The translations under genes and the position numbers were made by a program. Shown one piece after another: positions 1 through 7,242 of a DNA stretch of 11,339 nt (the stretch's first letter is position 1; every line of letters starts with the position of its first letter). The notes beneath the pieces are model-generated. The model did no database searches. It had not been told where the DNA came from and was given only the letters and a program-made list of their open reading frames with translations. This DNA is from JAEUSG01 sp964590225 (GTDB taxonomy: Bacteria > Fibrobacterota > OXYB2-FULL-49-7 > JAEUSG01), in the NCBI GenBank assembly GCA_964590225.1, contig CAZPWS010000073.1, forward strand, positions 1 through 11,339, written 5' to 3'.

Positions 1-578
1 TAAAGATCAACGGTTGCCGCAACCGTTTTCTTGATGTTATTGCTCCGCCAATCTCTGCCTCGTTCACTGTACCGGCACTTATGTATGTTTATTCGGCAGG
101 GTATGGGCTGTATAGAGACGATGATGGAGCCTTTGATTTCGCGGTTATAGGAGTTGTTTCAGCTGGAACAACAGTATTTGCAAATCAGCTAATTAAACAT
201 TTTGTAAAAAGGGAGAGGCCAATTTTTTCTTTGCCGGAGGCACAGGGCGATTATACGCATGGCCTTTCTGTAAAAATTTTTCCGTCAGAAGAATACTCTT
301 TCCCTTCTCAATCAGCCTCACTTTCCATGTCTATGGCAGTAGTGTATGGCATGGCCTATCCGAAATACGATATTTATTTTTATACCTTAGCTTTGCTTAA
401 TGGTTGGTCGAGGATATATAGGGGAGCACATTATCCGCTTGATGTAATTGGTGGAGAAGCGTTAGGTGCACTTATCACGCATGGTGTCGTTGCTATTATG
501 CGTAGTCTTGATGGTAGGTACAACTTGAGGCACGAAAGTGTTAGGGTGCCCATTGCTCGCTTTTCCCATTCGTTTTAA
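1..578 (+). CDS. PAP2-family membrane phosphatase, 5' end outside window
   Basis: The reading frame is open from base 3, so the gene begins upstream of the window and about 191 residues are visible. PAP2 enzymes remove phosphate from lipid phosphates or pyrophosphates at the membrane. Motif 1 (KX6RP) is present as KHFVKRERP and motif 3 (SRX5HX3D) as SRIYRGAHYPLD, which carries the nucleophilic His. Motif 2, normally PSGH, reads PSQS here, so the usual general-acid His is replaced by Ser. Hydrophobic stretches before motif 1 and around motif 2 fit membrane helices. The next gene starts 20 bp downstream on the same strand. Family assignment is firm. Substrate is unknown, and activity is uncertain because of the altered motif 2. 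The ATG at 81 is internal to the domain and is unlikely to be the true start. Confidence 0.85.
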   Translation, partial: KINGCRNRFLDVIAPPISASFTVPALMYVYSAGYGLYRDDDGAFDFAVIGVVSAGTTVFANQLIKHFVKRERPIFSLPEAQGDYTHGLSVKIFPSEEYSFPSQSASLSMSMAVVYGMAYPKYDIYFYTLALLNGWSRIYRGAHYPLDVIGGEALGALITHGVVAIMRSLDGRYNLRHESVRVPIARFSHSF

Positions 579-598
579 TTCAGAACGGAGATACTGAA

Positions 599-2440
599 AT
601 GGATGTTATTGAATTAGTTGAAAATAGTATAAAGGACTCGCTGTTTCTTTGTGATATAAAAAAGGTCAGGGAGCCTGTTTGTCCCAAACTTAGGCCACTA
701 CGGGGGAATGAAATAGAGAAGCTCTTGCAACAGGGTAATCACACTACTGGTGAATGGAGCAATATCCTTGTAGCAGAAAACTTTTCACCAAGACGAATCT
801 GGCAAAACACCTTTTTTGGACATGTTGAGATTGGCGTGCAGGATGCAGAGTTTGAAGTAAACGGAATAGTCCGTAAAGCAGGTATATATAGCAGCGCGAT
901 TTACGATGCAAAAATTGAAGACAATGTATTTATTAAAAGTGTCGATGGACTAAATCGTTACAGAATATGTTCCGGCGCAGCAGTCGTTGATTGTGGAAGT
1001 GTGCAGGTTAACGAGGGTTCTACCTGTTTTAATGGTGCGGAAATTGACGAAATAGGTATTGAAACGGGCGGACGCAGTATTCGGGTTTTTGCAGAAATAA
1101 GCCTTGAGATAGCAGCTATCATTATGTCTAACAGGCAGGATAAAAAACTTCTTGAGGAATACGATAAAATTGTAAAAAAATATGCCTCTATTGCCTCTTC
1201 CGACTGGGGTGTAATTGCTGCAAACGCACGCGTAATTAATACTAACAAGGTTGTGAATGTTTATTTGGGAGCAAACTGTGTAATTGACAATGCTGTGCTT
1301 GTCGAGAATGCTACAATTCTGGGCAGCGAGAAAGAAAAGAGCCGTGTCGTTGATGGAGCTTATGTTAAAGATGCAATTGTACAATGGGGAGCATCTGTTG
1401 AATCGATGGGGGTGGTGACAAACTCTGTGCTCCTTGAATATTCTTCGGTTACTACTCATGGTAAGGTTCACCAGTCAATTCTCGGTGCTAATTCAGGTGT
1501 TGCGAAGGGTGAAGTTACAGCATCTCTTTTAGGCCCGTTTGTGGGATTTCATCACCAGAGCCTTTTAATTTCTGCTTATTGGCCTGAGGGTAAGGGGAAT
1601 ATTGCGTATGGCGCAAATGTTGGATCAAATCATACTTCCCGCGCGCCCGATCAGGAAATTTTGCCTGGTGAAGGGATGTTTTTTGGGCTTGGAGCAAGTA
1701 TAAAATTTCCGGCGAATTATTCAAAATCTCCTTACTCTATTATAGCAACGAATGTCATAACACTGCCGCAGCGAGTTGAATTTCCATTTTCGCTTATTAA
1801 CATCCCCTCTGCCAATATAGCAGGAATTTCTCCGGCTTATAATGAGTTGTTTCCCGGTTGGGTTTTGTCCGACAATATCTTTTTTGTCATGCGTAATGCT
1901 GCAAAATACAGGAAAAGAGACAAATCAAAAAGAGCGGCCATCAAGTACGATATTTTCAGATACGAAATAATGAAAATGGTTTTAGACGCAAGGAACCGTC
2001 TTAGCGAAGCAGGCGATGGAAAAAAGTGCTTTACCGAAACAGACTTGAAGGGTATAGGCAAAAACTATATGACCGAAAAGGCAAGAAGCGCAGGTGAAAA
2101 AATATATTCTTATTACCTGCTGTATTACGCACTATCTGTACATTTTTCTGACCGTCTGGGTACTGCTGTTGACATGGCCGATATCGAACTCTCAAAGTCG
2201 ATTATCGAAGGAGATCTTGGCAGATTGTCCGACAAGGCGATGGCGCAAAAATATATTGAGATGGATAGAGAGGTTGGCAATGCCGTACTTGCGTGCAAAC
2301 TTAAGGATGATAAAAGAGGACAGAGAATTATTGACGATTATTCTTCCGTTCATACCCCTTCAGAGATGGATCCGTTCATATCGGGCCTGCTCGAACAAAT
2401 AAGGGAGCGGGAGAAAATTATAAGGGAAAAGGTGGTTTGA
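599..2440 (+). CDS. DUF4954-family left-handed beta-helix protein
   Basis: This is a 613-residue protein whose opening (LRPLRGNEIEKL near residue 31, then a GEWSNILVAENF segment near 51) and general plan match my memory of the DUF4954 family. It has irregular hexapeptide-like repeats of small and branched residues at about 73-155 and 204-345, as in left-handed beta-helix acyltransferases and nucleotidyltransferase tails. A conserved-looking Gly/His-rich stretch follows at about 311-350 (GPFVGFHHQ, NVGSNHTSR). A mainly helical, charged C-terminus runs from about 415 to 613. No N-terminal nucleotidyltransferase domain is present. The start is supported by CGGAG (586-590) 8 nt upstream of the ATG. 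It overlaps the next gene by one base (TGATG), suggesting translational coupling. The biochemical function is unknown; a sugar or acyl transfer role is only a guess from the fold. Confidence 0.8.
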   Translation: MDVIELVENSIKDSLFLCDIKKVREPVCPKLRPLRGNEIEKLLQQGNHTTGEWSNILVAENFSPRRIWQNTFFGHVEIGVQDAEFEVNGIVRKAGIYSSAIYDAKIEDNVFIKSVDGLNRYRICSGAAVVDCGSVQVNEGSTCFNGAEIDEIGIETGGRSIRVFAEISLEIAAIIMSNRQDKKLLEEYDKIVKKYASIASSDWGVIAANARVINTNKVVNVYLGANCVIDNAVLVENATILGSEKEKSRVVDGAYVKDAIVQWGASVESMGVVTNSVLLEYSSVTTHGKVHQSILGANSGVAKGEVTASLLGPFVGFHHQSLLISAYWPEGKGNIAYGANVGSNHTSRAPDQEILPGEGMFFGLGASIKFPANYSKSPYSIIATNVITLPQRVEFPFSLINIPSANIAGISPAYNELFPGWVLSDNIFFVMRNAAKYRKRDKSKRAAIKYDIFRYEIMKMVLDARNRLSEAGDGKKCFTETDLKGIGKNYMTEKARSAGEKIYSYYLLYYALSVHFSDRLGTAVDMADIELSKSIIEGDLGRLSDKAMAQKYIEMDREVGNAVLACKLKDDKRGQRIIDDYSSVHTPSEMDPFISGLLEQIREREKIIREKVV

Positions 2441-3639
2441 TGTCGTTTATACCAAAGGGCGAAATTGATTTAAGAATATCTCGCTTACGAAGCCGTATTT
2501 CAGAAGCGGGACTGGATGCTGTTTTTGTTTCGGACGGAGTAGAACAGCTTTATTACGCAGGAACCATACAGAATGGAGTGCTTGTTGTACCGGCAGAAAA
2601 CAATGGCGATGTCGTCTATTTTGTACGGCGCAGCATTGAAAGAGCGTCAATTGAGTCGCCATTGGTGAATATGAGGAGGTATATATCGTTTCGTGATATT
2701 GCAGCGCATCTTGCAGAACAAAAAATTTCAGTTGCTAAAGTTGGTATTGATGAAACCGCTATGAGTATTTCTGTATTTAATATGATCAGGAAAAATTTTC
2801 CGACAACTGTTTTTAGTGATTCATCGGTGCTGTTTAAAAAGATAAGGGCAGTAAAAACCGAATATGAAATTGGTAAGATGCGACTCGCCGGAAACCATGC
2901 AGCGATAATTAATAATAAAATTGTTTCTATGCTGCGAGAGGGAATTACGGAGTGGGTGCTTGCGCTTGAACTTTTCAAGATGGTTTCAACGGAAGGTGGA
3001 AGCTGTATAGCTCGCCTTGCTACCGGCAGCGGAGAGTTTTTTCTGGGTAATATTTGTTTTGGCGACAGTGCACTTATTCCAACTGCTTTTGATGGCCCAG
3101 GGGGCATTGCTGGTCGCTCCCCAGTTTGTCCTTATGGGGGAAGCGAAAGGCAACTCAAGAAGGGCGATCTTGTTTTTATTGATATCGCCTATCCGCACGA
3201 TGAATACTATGTTGATAAAACAAGGCTTTACTCATTTGGTATGTCTCCTTCTTCGGAAGTTTTAAAGGCGCATGCTGTTTGCCTTTCGGTGCAGGAATTT
3301 GTCCGGCAGCGCCTAAAGGTCGGCTCAATACCTTCGCGAATATATGAAGAAGCGCTTGAAAATGTGGTTGTGCCATCAGGATTGGCCGGCAGCTTCATGG
3401 GGTATGGTTCCAATCAGGTTAAGTTTATAGGCCATGGTATAGGTCTTGTTGTCAATGAATATCCAGTAATAGCGCGAAAATTTGACGAACCGCTTGAAGC
3501 TGGAATGACTATTGCACTCGAACCAAAAATCGGGATAGCCGGCATTGGACTTGTAGGAACTGAAAACACTTTTCTTGTCACCGATAATGGTGGCGAATGT
3601 TTGACAAATGGCTCTGATGATATCCGAATCGTTGGATGA
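2440..3639 (+). CDS. M24-family metallopeptidase (Xaa-Pro aminopeptidase/prolidase-like)
   Basis: This protein of 399 residues, counted from the ATG at 2440, has the two-domain layout of PepP/PepQ-type enzymes: a creatinase-like N-terminal domain (about 10-135) and a pita-bread catalytic domain (about 140-395). All five dinuclear-metal ligands are visible: Asp248 (FIDIA), Asp259 (VDKTR), His332 (GHGIG), Glu361 (ALEP) and Glu375 (GTENT). The position usually occupied by His in the HE-x-P motif is Asn339 (NEYP), which suggests a subfamily whose specificity differs from classical prolidase. No signal peptide is seen, so it is probably cytoplasmic. I chose the ATG at 2440 because it overlaps the upstream stop as TGATG and has a GGTGG run just before it; a TTG one codon earlier is also possible. 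Its last bases overlap the primase gene. Confidence 0.88.
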   Translation: MSFIPKGEIDLRISRLRSRISEAGLDAVFVSDGVEQLYYAGTIQNGVLVVPAENNGDVVYFVRRSIERASIESPLVNMRRYISFRDIAAHLAEQKISVAKVGIDETAMSISVFNMIRKNFPTTVFSDSSVLFKKIRAVKTEYEIGKMRLAGNHAAIINNKIVSMLREGITEWVLALELFKMVSTEGGSCIARLATGSGEFFLGNICFGDSALIPTAFDGPGGIAGRSPVCPYGGSERQLKKGDLVFIDIAYPHDEYYVDKTRLYSFGMSPSSEVLKAHAVCLSVQEFVRQRLKVGSIPSRIYEEALENVVVPSGLAGSFMGYGSNQVKFIGHGIGLVVNEYPVIARKFDEPLEAGMTIALEPKIGIAGIGLVGTENTFLVTDNGGECLTNGSDDIRIVG

Positions 3640-4663
3640 GTTAAAGAAGAGGGTGCCGATACTTGAGGTAGCCTCCTCTCTTGGAATTAATGTTGTAAAA
3701 AATCGTGCCCGTTGTCTAAAACCTCAGAATCATTCCCATGGCGACCGCACACCATCAATGTCTTTTAATATAGCGAAAAATTCGTTCCGCTGCTGGGTGT
3801 GCCCAGATGTTCACGGAAGTGTCATAGATCTGGTAATGATTGCCCGTGATATTGGTTTCAGCGAAGCGCTTTCCTTTCTTCGTGCAGGATACCCAATTGA
3901 AAAAAACTCAATGTGTCAAGTAGTGAATACTTTTAGTGAATCAAGATTGCAAAAAAATGCGGGAGAAAGAGTAGTTAAAAAGGGTTTGAGTAAAGAGAAA
4001 CAGATTGAAATTCTGAATAGATTTATTGATATGTGTCAGCAATCTTCACGAGAAGGATCACAGTACCTAAGAAAACGGGGAATTTCTCAGAAAGTTGAAA
4101 AGGCGATGAAGCTGGCTCATATTACTGATTATGCTCATGTAAATGAAACACTTATCAGGGAATTTGGTAAACAGTCGTTAGTTGACTCAGGACTTTATAA
4201 CGATTCGGGAAATCTTCGATTTTATAAGCACAGGCTTCTTTTCCCGTATTATCATAATGGTAATGTTGTGTATGTTCAGGGAAGGGCAGTTGATGGTTTA
4301 ATTATGCCAAAGGAATTAAATATGGCCAGTACTGTGCCATGTCCATATAATATTGACGCGCTATCTGCTTATAGTGTTGTTTATCTTTGTGAAGGTGTCG
4401 TGGATACATTGACACTTTTGTCTGCGGGTTTTCCGGCAGTAGGAATTCCTGGGGTGTCGGCATTCAAGAAGGAGTGGCTGTCGCAATTCAGGGGGAAAAC
4501 AGTTTACTCTGTTCTTGATTCCGACGCTGCTGGAAAGCGGGCTAACGACTCTCTTGCACTTTTTTTTAAAGAGGCAGGAATAAGTTTTAAGGTTCATCCA
4601 ATTCCGGACGGGTATGATATCAACGATTTTTTTTCTGGGAAAACATGGAAGAAATCAAAGTAG
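3608..4663 (+). CDS. Compact DnaG-like primase (CHC2 zinc finger + TOPRIM), no helicase-binding domain
   Basis: This is a 351-residue primase-like protein. A CHC2-type zinc-binding module lies at about 36-75: Cys36, His44 (HGDRTPS), Cys62 and Cys65. The first Cys-His spacing is seven residues instead of DnaG's usual two. The segment 150-245 matches the N-terminal part of the DnaG polymerase core (YLRKRGIS, RLLFPYYHNGNVVYVQGR with Arg226, then PK with Lys235). TOPRIM residues are present: Glu262 (CEGVVD) and Asp304/Asp306 (LDSDAAG). The protein ends soon after TOPRIM, so the rest of the DnaG core and the DnaB-interacting C-domain are missing; host DnaG is usually near 600 residues. It overlaps the M24 gene by 32 bp and miaA by 19 bp. 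ATG 3617 is an alternative start; neither has a strong Shine-Dalgarno. It is probably a second, accessory or phage-derived primase rather than the replicative one. Confidence 0.8.
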   Translation: MALMISESLDELKKRVPILEVASSLGINVVKNRARCLKPQNHSHGDRTPSMSFNIAKNSFRCWVCPDVHGSVIDLVMIARDIGFSEALSFLRAGYPIEKNSMCQVVNTFSESRLQKNAGERVVKKGLSKEKQIEILNRFIDMCQQSSREGSQYLRKRGISQKVEKAMKLAHITDYAHVNETLIREFGKQSLVDSGLYNDSGNLRFYKHRLLFPYYHNGNVVYVQGRAVDGLIMPKELNMASTVPCPYNIDALSAYSVVYLCEGVVDTLTLLSAGFPAVGIPGVSAFKKEWLSQFRGKTVYSVLDSDAAGKRANDSLALFFKEAGISFKVHPIPDGYDINDFFSGKTWKKSK

Positions 4664-5529
4664 CCGTAGTGTATGGTCCAACAGCGTCGGGTAAAAGCGA
4701 TTTTGCTGTCGATTGGGCGCTGAAAAATAATGCGGAGATAATTTCGGTTGATTCGGTGCAGATTTATCGAATGATGGATGTTGGTACTGCAAAACCCGAC
4801 GCGGCAATGAGATCTGCCGTGAAGCATCATCTGGTTGATATCTTGGATCCATACGAAACTATTAATGCAAGGAAATTTGCAGAGTTGGCAAGAGCTACTG
4901 CCATCGAAATTGCTTCACGAAAAAAACTCCCACTATTTGTAGGAGGTTCAGGACTTTACTTTGATGCTATTTTTCACGACTTTTTTGAATGTCCATCTTC
5001 TTCGCAAGAGCTCAGGAAAAAGCTTAACGAAGAGTGGCTTAGCGATGGAGGAGCGTCAAGTTATGCGAGGCTTCTTTCGATTGATCCCCCTCTCGCGCAA
5101 ACAGTTCACAGGAATAATTCACAGCGGGTAATTCGCGCTCTTGAGGTGTTTGAAATAACTGGTCGGCCATTTTCATCGTTTGCCAATACACGGAAAAGGG
5201 TAGAGTGGCTTAGTATTGTTTTTTCTCGTTACGCAAATCCACCCCGTGAGGAATTATATAAGAATATTAACAATAGAACAATTCAGATGCTAAAAAATGG
5301 GTGGATTGAGGAGACCGCTTCAATAATTGCACGCTATGGCAGAGATATAAAATGTCTTGAGGCAATTGGATATAGAGAGATTGCGCACCTACTTTCTCAG
5401 AACACAGAAAGAGCTCGAAGCTTTGTTAAAATTGAAAATGAGGCCATTTGTTCAGACATACAGAAAAAAACTCGCCATTATGCAAAACGACAGATTGTCT
5501 GGTTCGACAAGTATAACTTATCACAGTAA
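4645..5529 (+). CDS. miaA: tRNA dimethylallyltransferase
   Basis: MiaA transfers the dimethylallyl group of DMAPP to N6 of A37 in tRNAs that read codons starting with U. The protein has 294 residues, within the usual range. Motifs in order are the P-loop GPTASGKS (11-18), DSVQIY (36-41, including the catalytic-type Asp36), GTAKP (47-51), HHLVDI (61-66), VGGSGLY (99-105, with Ser102 where Thr is usual) and QRVIRALEVFE (160-170). A C-terminal RQIVWFDKYN segment matches the family's RQ-x-WF ending. The ATG lies inside the end of the primase gene (19 bp overlap), so translation is probably coupled. It is the last gene of the left cluster; about 50 AT-rich bases separate it from the tRNA. Identification is secure. 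Confidence 0.96.
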   Translation: MEEIKVAVVYGPTASGKSDFAVDWALKNNAEIISVDSVQIYRMMDVGTAKPDAAMRSAVKHHLVDILDPYETINARKFAELARATAIEIASRKKLPLFVGGSGLYFDAIFHDFFECPSSSQELRKKLNEEWLSDGGASSYARLLSIDPPLAQTVHRNNSQRVIRALEVFEITGRPFSSFANTRKRVEWLSIVFSRYANPPREELYKNINNRTIQMLKNGWIEETASIIARYGRDIKCLEAIGYREIAHLLSQNTERARSFVKIENEAICSDIQKKTRHYAKRQIVWFDKYNLSQ

Positions 5530-5579
5530 CTTATTTTTGGTCTATCTGATTTAATATATTTTGCATTATCGTTTAAATA

Positions 5580-5653
5580 GGGCGATTGGCACAGTTGGTT
5601 AGCGCGCATGCTTCACATGCATGAGGTCACTGGTTCGATTCCAGTATCGCCCA
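5580..5653 (+). tRNA. tRNA-Val (anticodon CAC)
   Basis: The 74 nt fold as a complete cloverleaf. The acceptor stem pairs GGGCGAT (5580-5586) with ATCGCCC (5646-5652), with discriminator A5653. The D-arm is 5589-5605 with loop AGTTGGTTA. The anticodon stem pairs CATGC with GCATG, with loop TTCACAT and anticodon CAC at 5614-5616, which reads GUG (Val). The variable loop is AGGTC. The T-arm pairs ACTGG with CCAGT around TTCGATT. The 3' CCA is not encoded. The D-stem contains an A-C mismatch (positions 12 and 23, bases 5591 and 5603). The 50 nt upstream are very AT-rich and include TAATATATT (5552-5560), a possible -10 region, but I see no convincing -35 box. Confidence 0.95.
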
Positions 5654-5663
5654 TTTTATTAGA

Positions 5664-6299
5664 ATGGGTTTATTTGTGAATGATTTTGGTTTTTATGGAA
5701 TTGTAACAGAGCCGCAAAGGGGTTACGAGTATATATGTAAGTTGCTTGTGGACTACGAAGTTGCGTTTATTCAACTTAGAATGAAAAAAGAGAGCATTCG
5801 GGAGGTATATAGGACCGCCGAATTATATAGAAAAATTTCCGATGGCACAAAGTCCCGTTTTATTGTAAATGACTTTGTTGATGTTGCGGTTAATGTTTGG
5901 GCAGATGGTGTCCATGTTGGACAGAGTGATATGAAACCTGAAGATGTCCGGTTAAAAATGAGAGAAGGCACTTTGGTTGGGCTTTCTACTCATAATCTGG
6001 AGCAGGTAAAAAATGGTTGTATGGCAGAGCCCGATTATATTGGAGTGGGACCAGTGTTCAAGACACCTACAAAAGAGATTCCAGATAGAGTTATTGGCCT
6101 AAGTGGCATGAAGGAGATGATTTCTGCGGCAACTGTTCCAGCGGTTGCGATTGGAGCAGTTGACAGTACAAATTTAAGAGCAGTTTTGCAAAACGGAGCG
6201 AGAAATTTTGCTTCTGTACGACCTATAAATGGTAGCGATAATCCAGAAAAAGCGCTAAAAACTCTTCTTTCTATTTGGAAGGAAGAAGTTTTATTTTAA
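5664..6299 (+). CDS. thiE: Thiamine-phosphate synthase
   Basis: ThiE joins HMP-pyrophosphate and thiazole phosphate to make thiamine monophosphate in the cytoplasm. The 211-residue TIM-barrel protein shows QLRMK (37-41), the VND signature (68-70), DGVHVGQSD (81-89), GLSTHN (106-111) and YIGVGPVFKTPTK (125-137). IGAVDS at 163 replaces the common IGGI, and the phosphate-binding segment near 185 reads VRPIN rather than the usual VSAI. No other thiamine gene is nearby and there is no room for a TPP riboswitch, because the tRNA ends 10 nt before the ATG. The ATG at 5664 has no Shine-Dalgarno. An in-frame GTG at 5676 is an alternative start that loses four residues and keeps the whole domain. Family call is firm; the start is not. 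Confidence 0.9.
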   Translation: MGLFVNDFGFYGIVTEPQRGYEYICKLLVDYEVAFIQLRMKKESIREVYRTAELYRKISDGTKSRFIVNDFVDVAVNVWADGVHVGQSDMKPEDVRLKMREGTLVGLSTHNLEQVKNGCMAEPDYIGVGPVFKTPTKEIPDRVIGLSGMKEMISAATVPAVAIGAVDSTNLRAVLQNGARNFASVRPINGSDNPEKALKTLLSIWKEEVLF

Positions 6300-6326
6300 G
6301 AGCGAAAACTTGAGAAAGGCATAAAT

Positions 6327-7238
6327 ATGGGTAAACCGGCGTTAATTGTTATGGCAGCGGGTATGGGGTCGAGGTATGGTGGCATTAAACAGATAGATCC
6401 GATTGGCCCAAGCGGAGAAATAATAATAGACTATTCAGTTTACGATGCTTTGCGTGCCGGCTTCGGGAAGGTAGTCTTTGTAATTCGTAGGGAAATAGAG
6501 GGGGCATTTCGTGATATGGTTGGAAAAACCATAGAAAAACATATCGATACAGCCTATGTCTTTCAGGAGTTGGATAAGCTTCCACAAGGTTTTGTGTTGC
6601 CTAAAGATAGGCAAAAACCGTGGGGTACCGGCCATGCTATTTTAATGGCAAAGGATGAAGTTAAGGGAAATTTTGCCGTAATCAATGCGGATGACTATTA
6701 CGGCATGGACTCTTTTGTTGGCATGGCTAGGTTCTTGCAAATGGCCGATGAGAAAAGCTCGGACTATGCCTTGATGGGATTTATACTGAAAAATACGCTT
6801 TCTGCTAATGGAAGCGTGGCCCGTGGTATTTGCGAATATGATCACGACAATTTTCTTAAAGATGTTAAGGAGCGAACAAAAATTCAACAATTCCCGGATG
6901 GAACAGTAAAATTTGAAGAGGGTGGGGTCTGGTATGAGATATCTCCCGAAAATCTTGTTTCGATGAATATGTGGGGTTTTACGAATACGCTTTTTATGGA
7001 GCTTGAACAGGCCTTTCCGGACTTTTTGAAAAGTAATATGGGTAATCCGAAATCTGAGTTTTTTATACCAGAGATAGTTGGTAATATGGTTAGATCGCAT
7101 AAGGCGAAAGTTAATGTCCTAAGTACTTTAGACAAGTGGTTTGGTGTTACATATAAAGAAGATAAACCATTGGTACAAAAAGAAATAAGAAATTTAGTTG
7201 ACAGATCAGTTTATCCTAAGAATTTGTGGGGAGTGTAA
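6327..7238 (+). CDS. Sugar-phosphate nucleotidyltransferase
   Basis: This is a 303-residue NTP_transferase-type (Rossmann-like GT-A fold) enzyme, expected to join a sugar 1-phosphate to an NTP with release of pyrophosphate. It has the N-terminal nucleotide-binding signature AAGMGSRYGGIKQ (10-22), PWGTGHA (98-104) and the metal-binding stretch NADDYYG (120-126). AGAAAGG lies about 8 nt before the ATG and supports the start. The end is 4 bp before a NahK-like sugar-1-kinase, which should make its sugar 1-phosphate substrate, so the pair probably forms a salvage pathway. Which sugar (GlcNAc, GalNAc, galactose or another) and which NTP cannot be read from the sequence; a UDP-sugar is the likeliest product given the kinase family. 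Confidence 0.87.
   Translation: MGKPALIVMAAGMGSRYGGIKQIDPIGPSGEIIIDYSVYDALRAGFGKVVFVIRREIEGAFRDMVGKTIEKHIDTAYVFQELDKLPQGFVLPKDRQKPWGTGHAILMAKDEVKGNFAVINADDYYGMDSFVGMARFLQMADEKSSDYALMGFILKNTLSANGSVARGICEYDHDNFLKDVKERTKIQQFPDGTVKFEEGGVWYEISPENLVSMNMWGFTNTLFMELEQAFPDFLKSNMGNPKSEFFIPEIVGNMVRSHKAKVNVLSTLDKWFGVTYKEDKPLVQKEIRNLVDRSVYPKNLWGV
7228..7233 (+). promoter_or_regulatory. Shine-Dalgarno that fixes the start of the sugar kinase
   Basis: GGGGAG lies 9 nt before ATG 7243, inside the last codons of the nucleotidyltransferase gene. It supports 7243 as the start over the in-frame TTG at 7198, which would add 15 residues without family similarity. Confidence 0.6.
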
Positions 7239-7242
7239 AGAG

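Noticed and set aside
950..1471. A 173-codon open frame on the - strand inside the DUF4954 gene.
   Set aside because: It shadows the coding strand's regular beta-helix repeats and has no recognisable domain or ribosome site.
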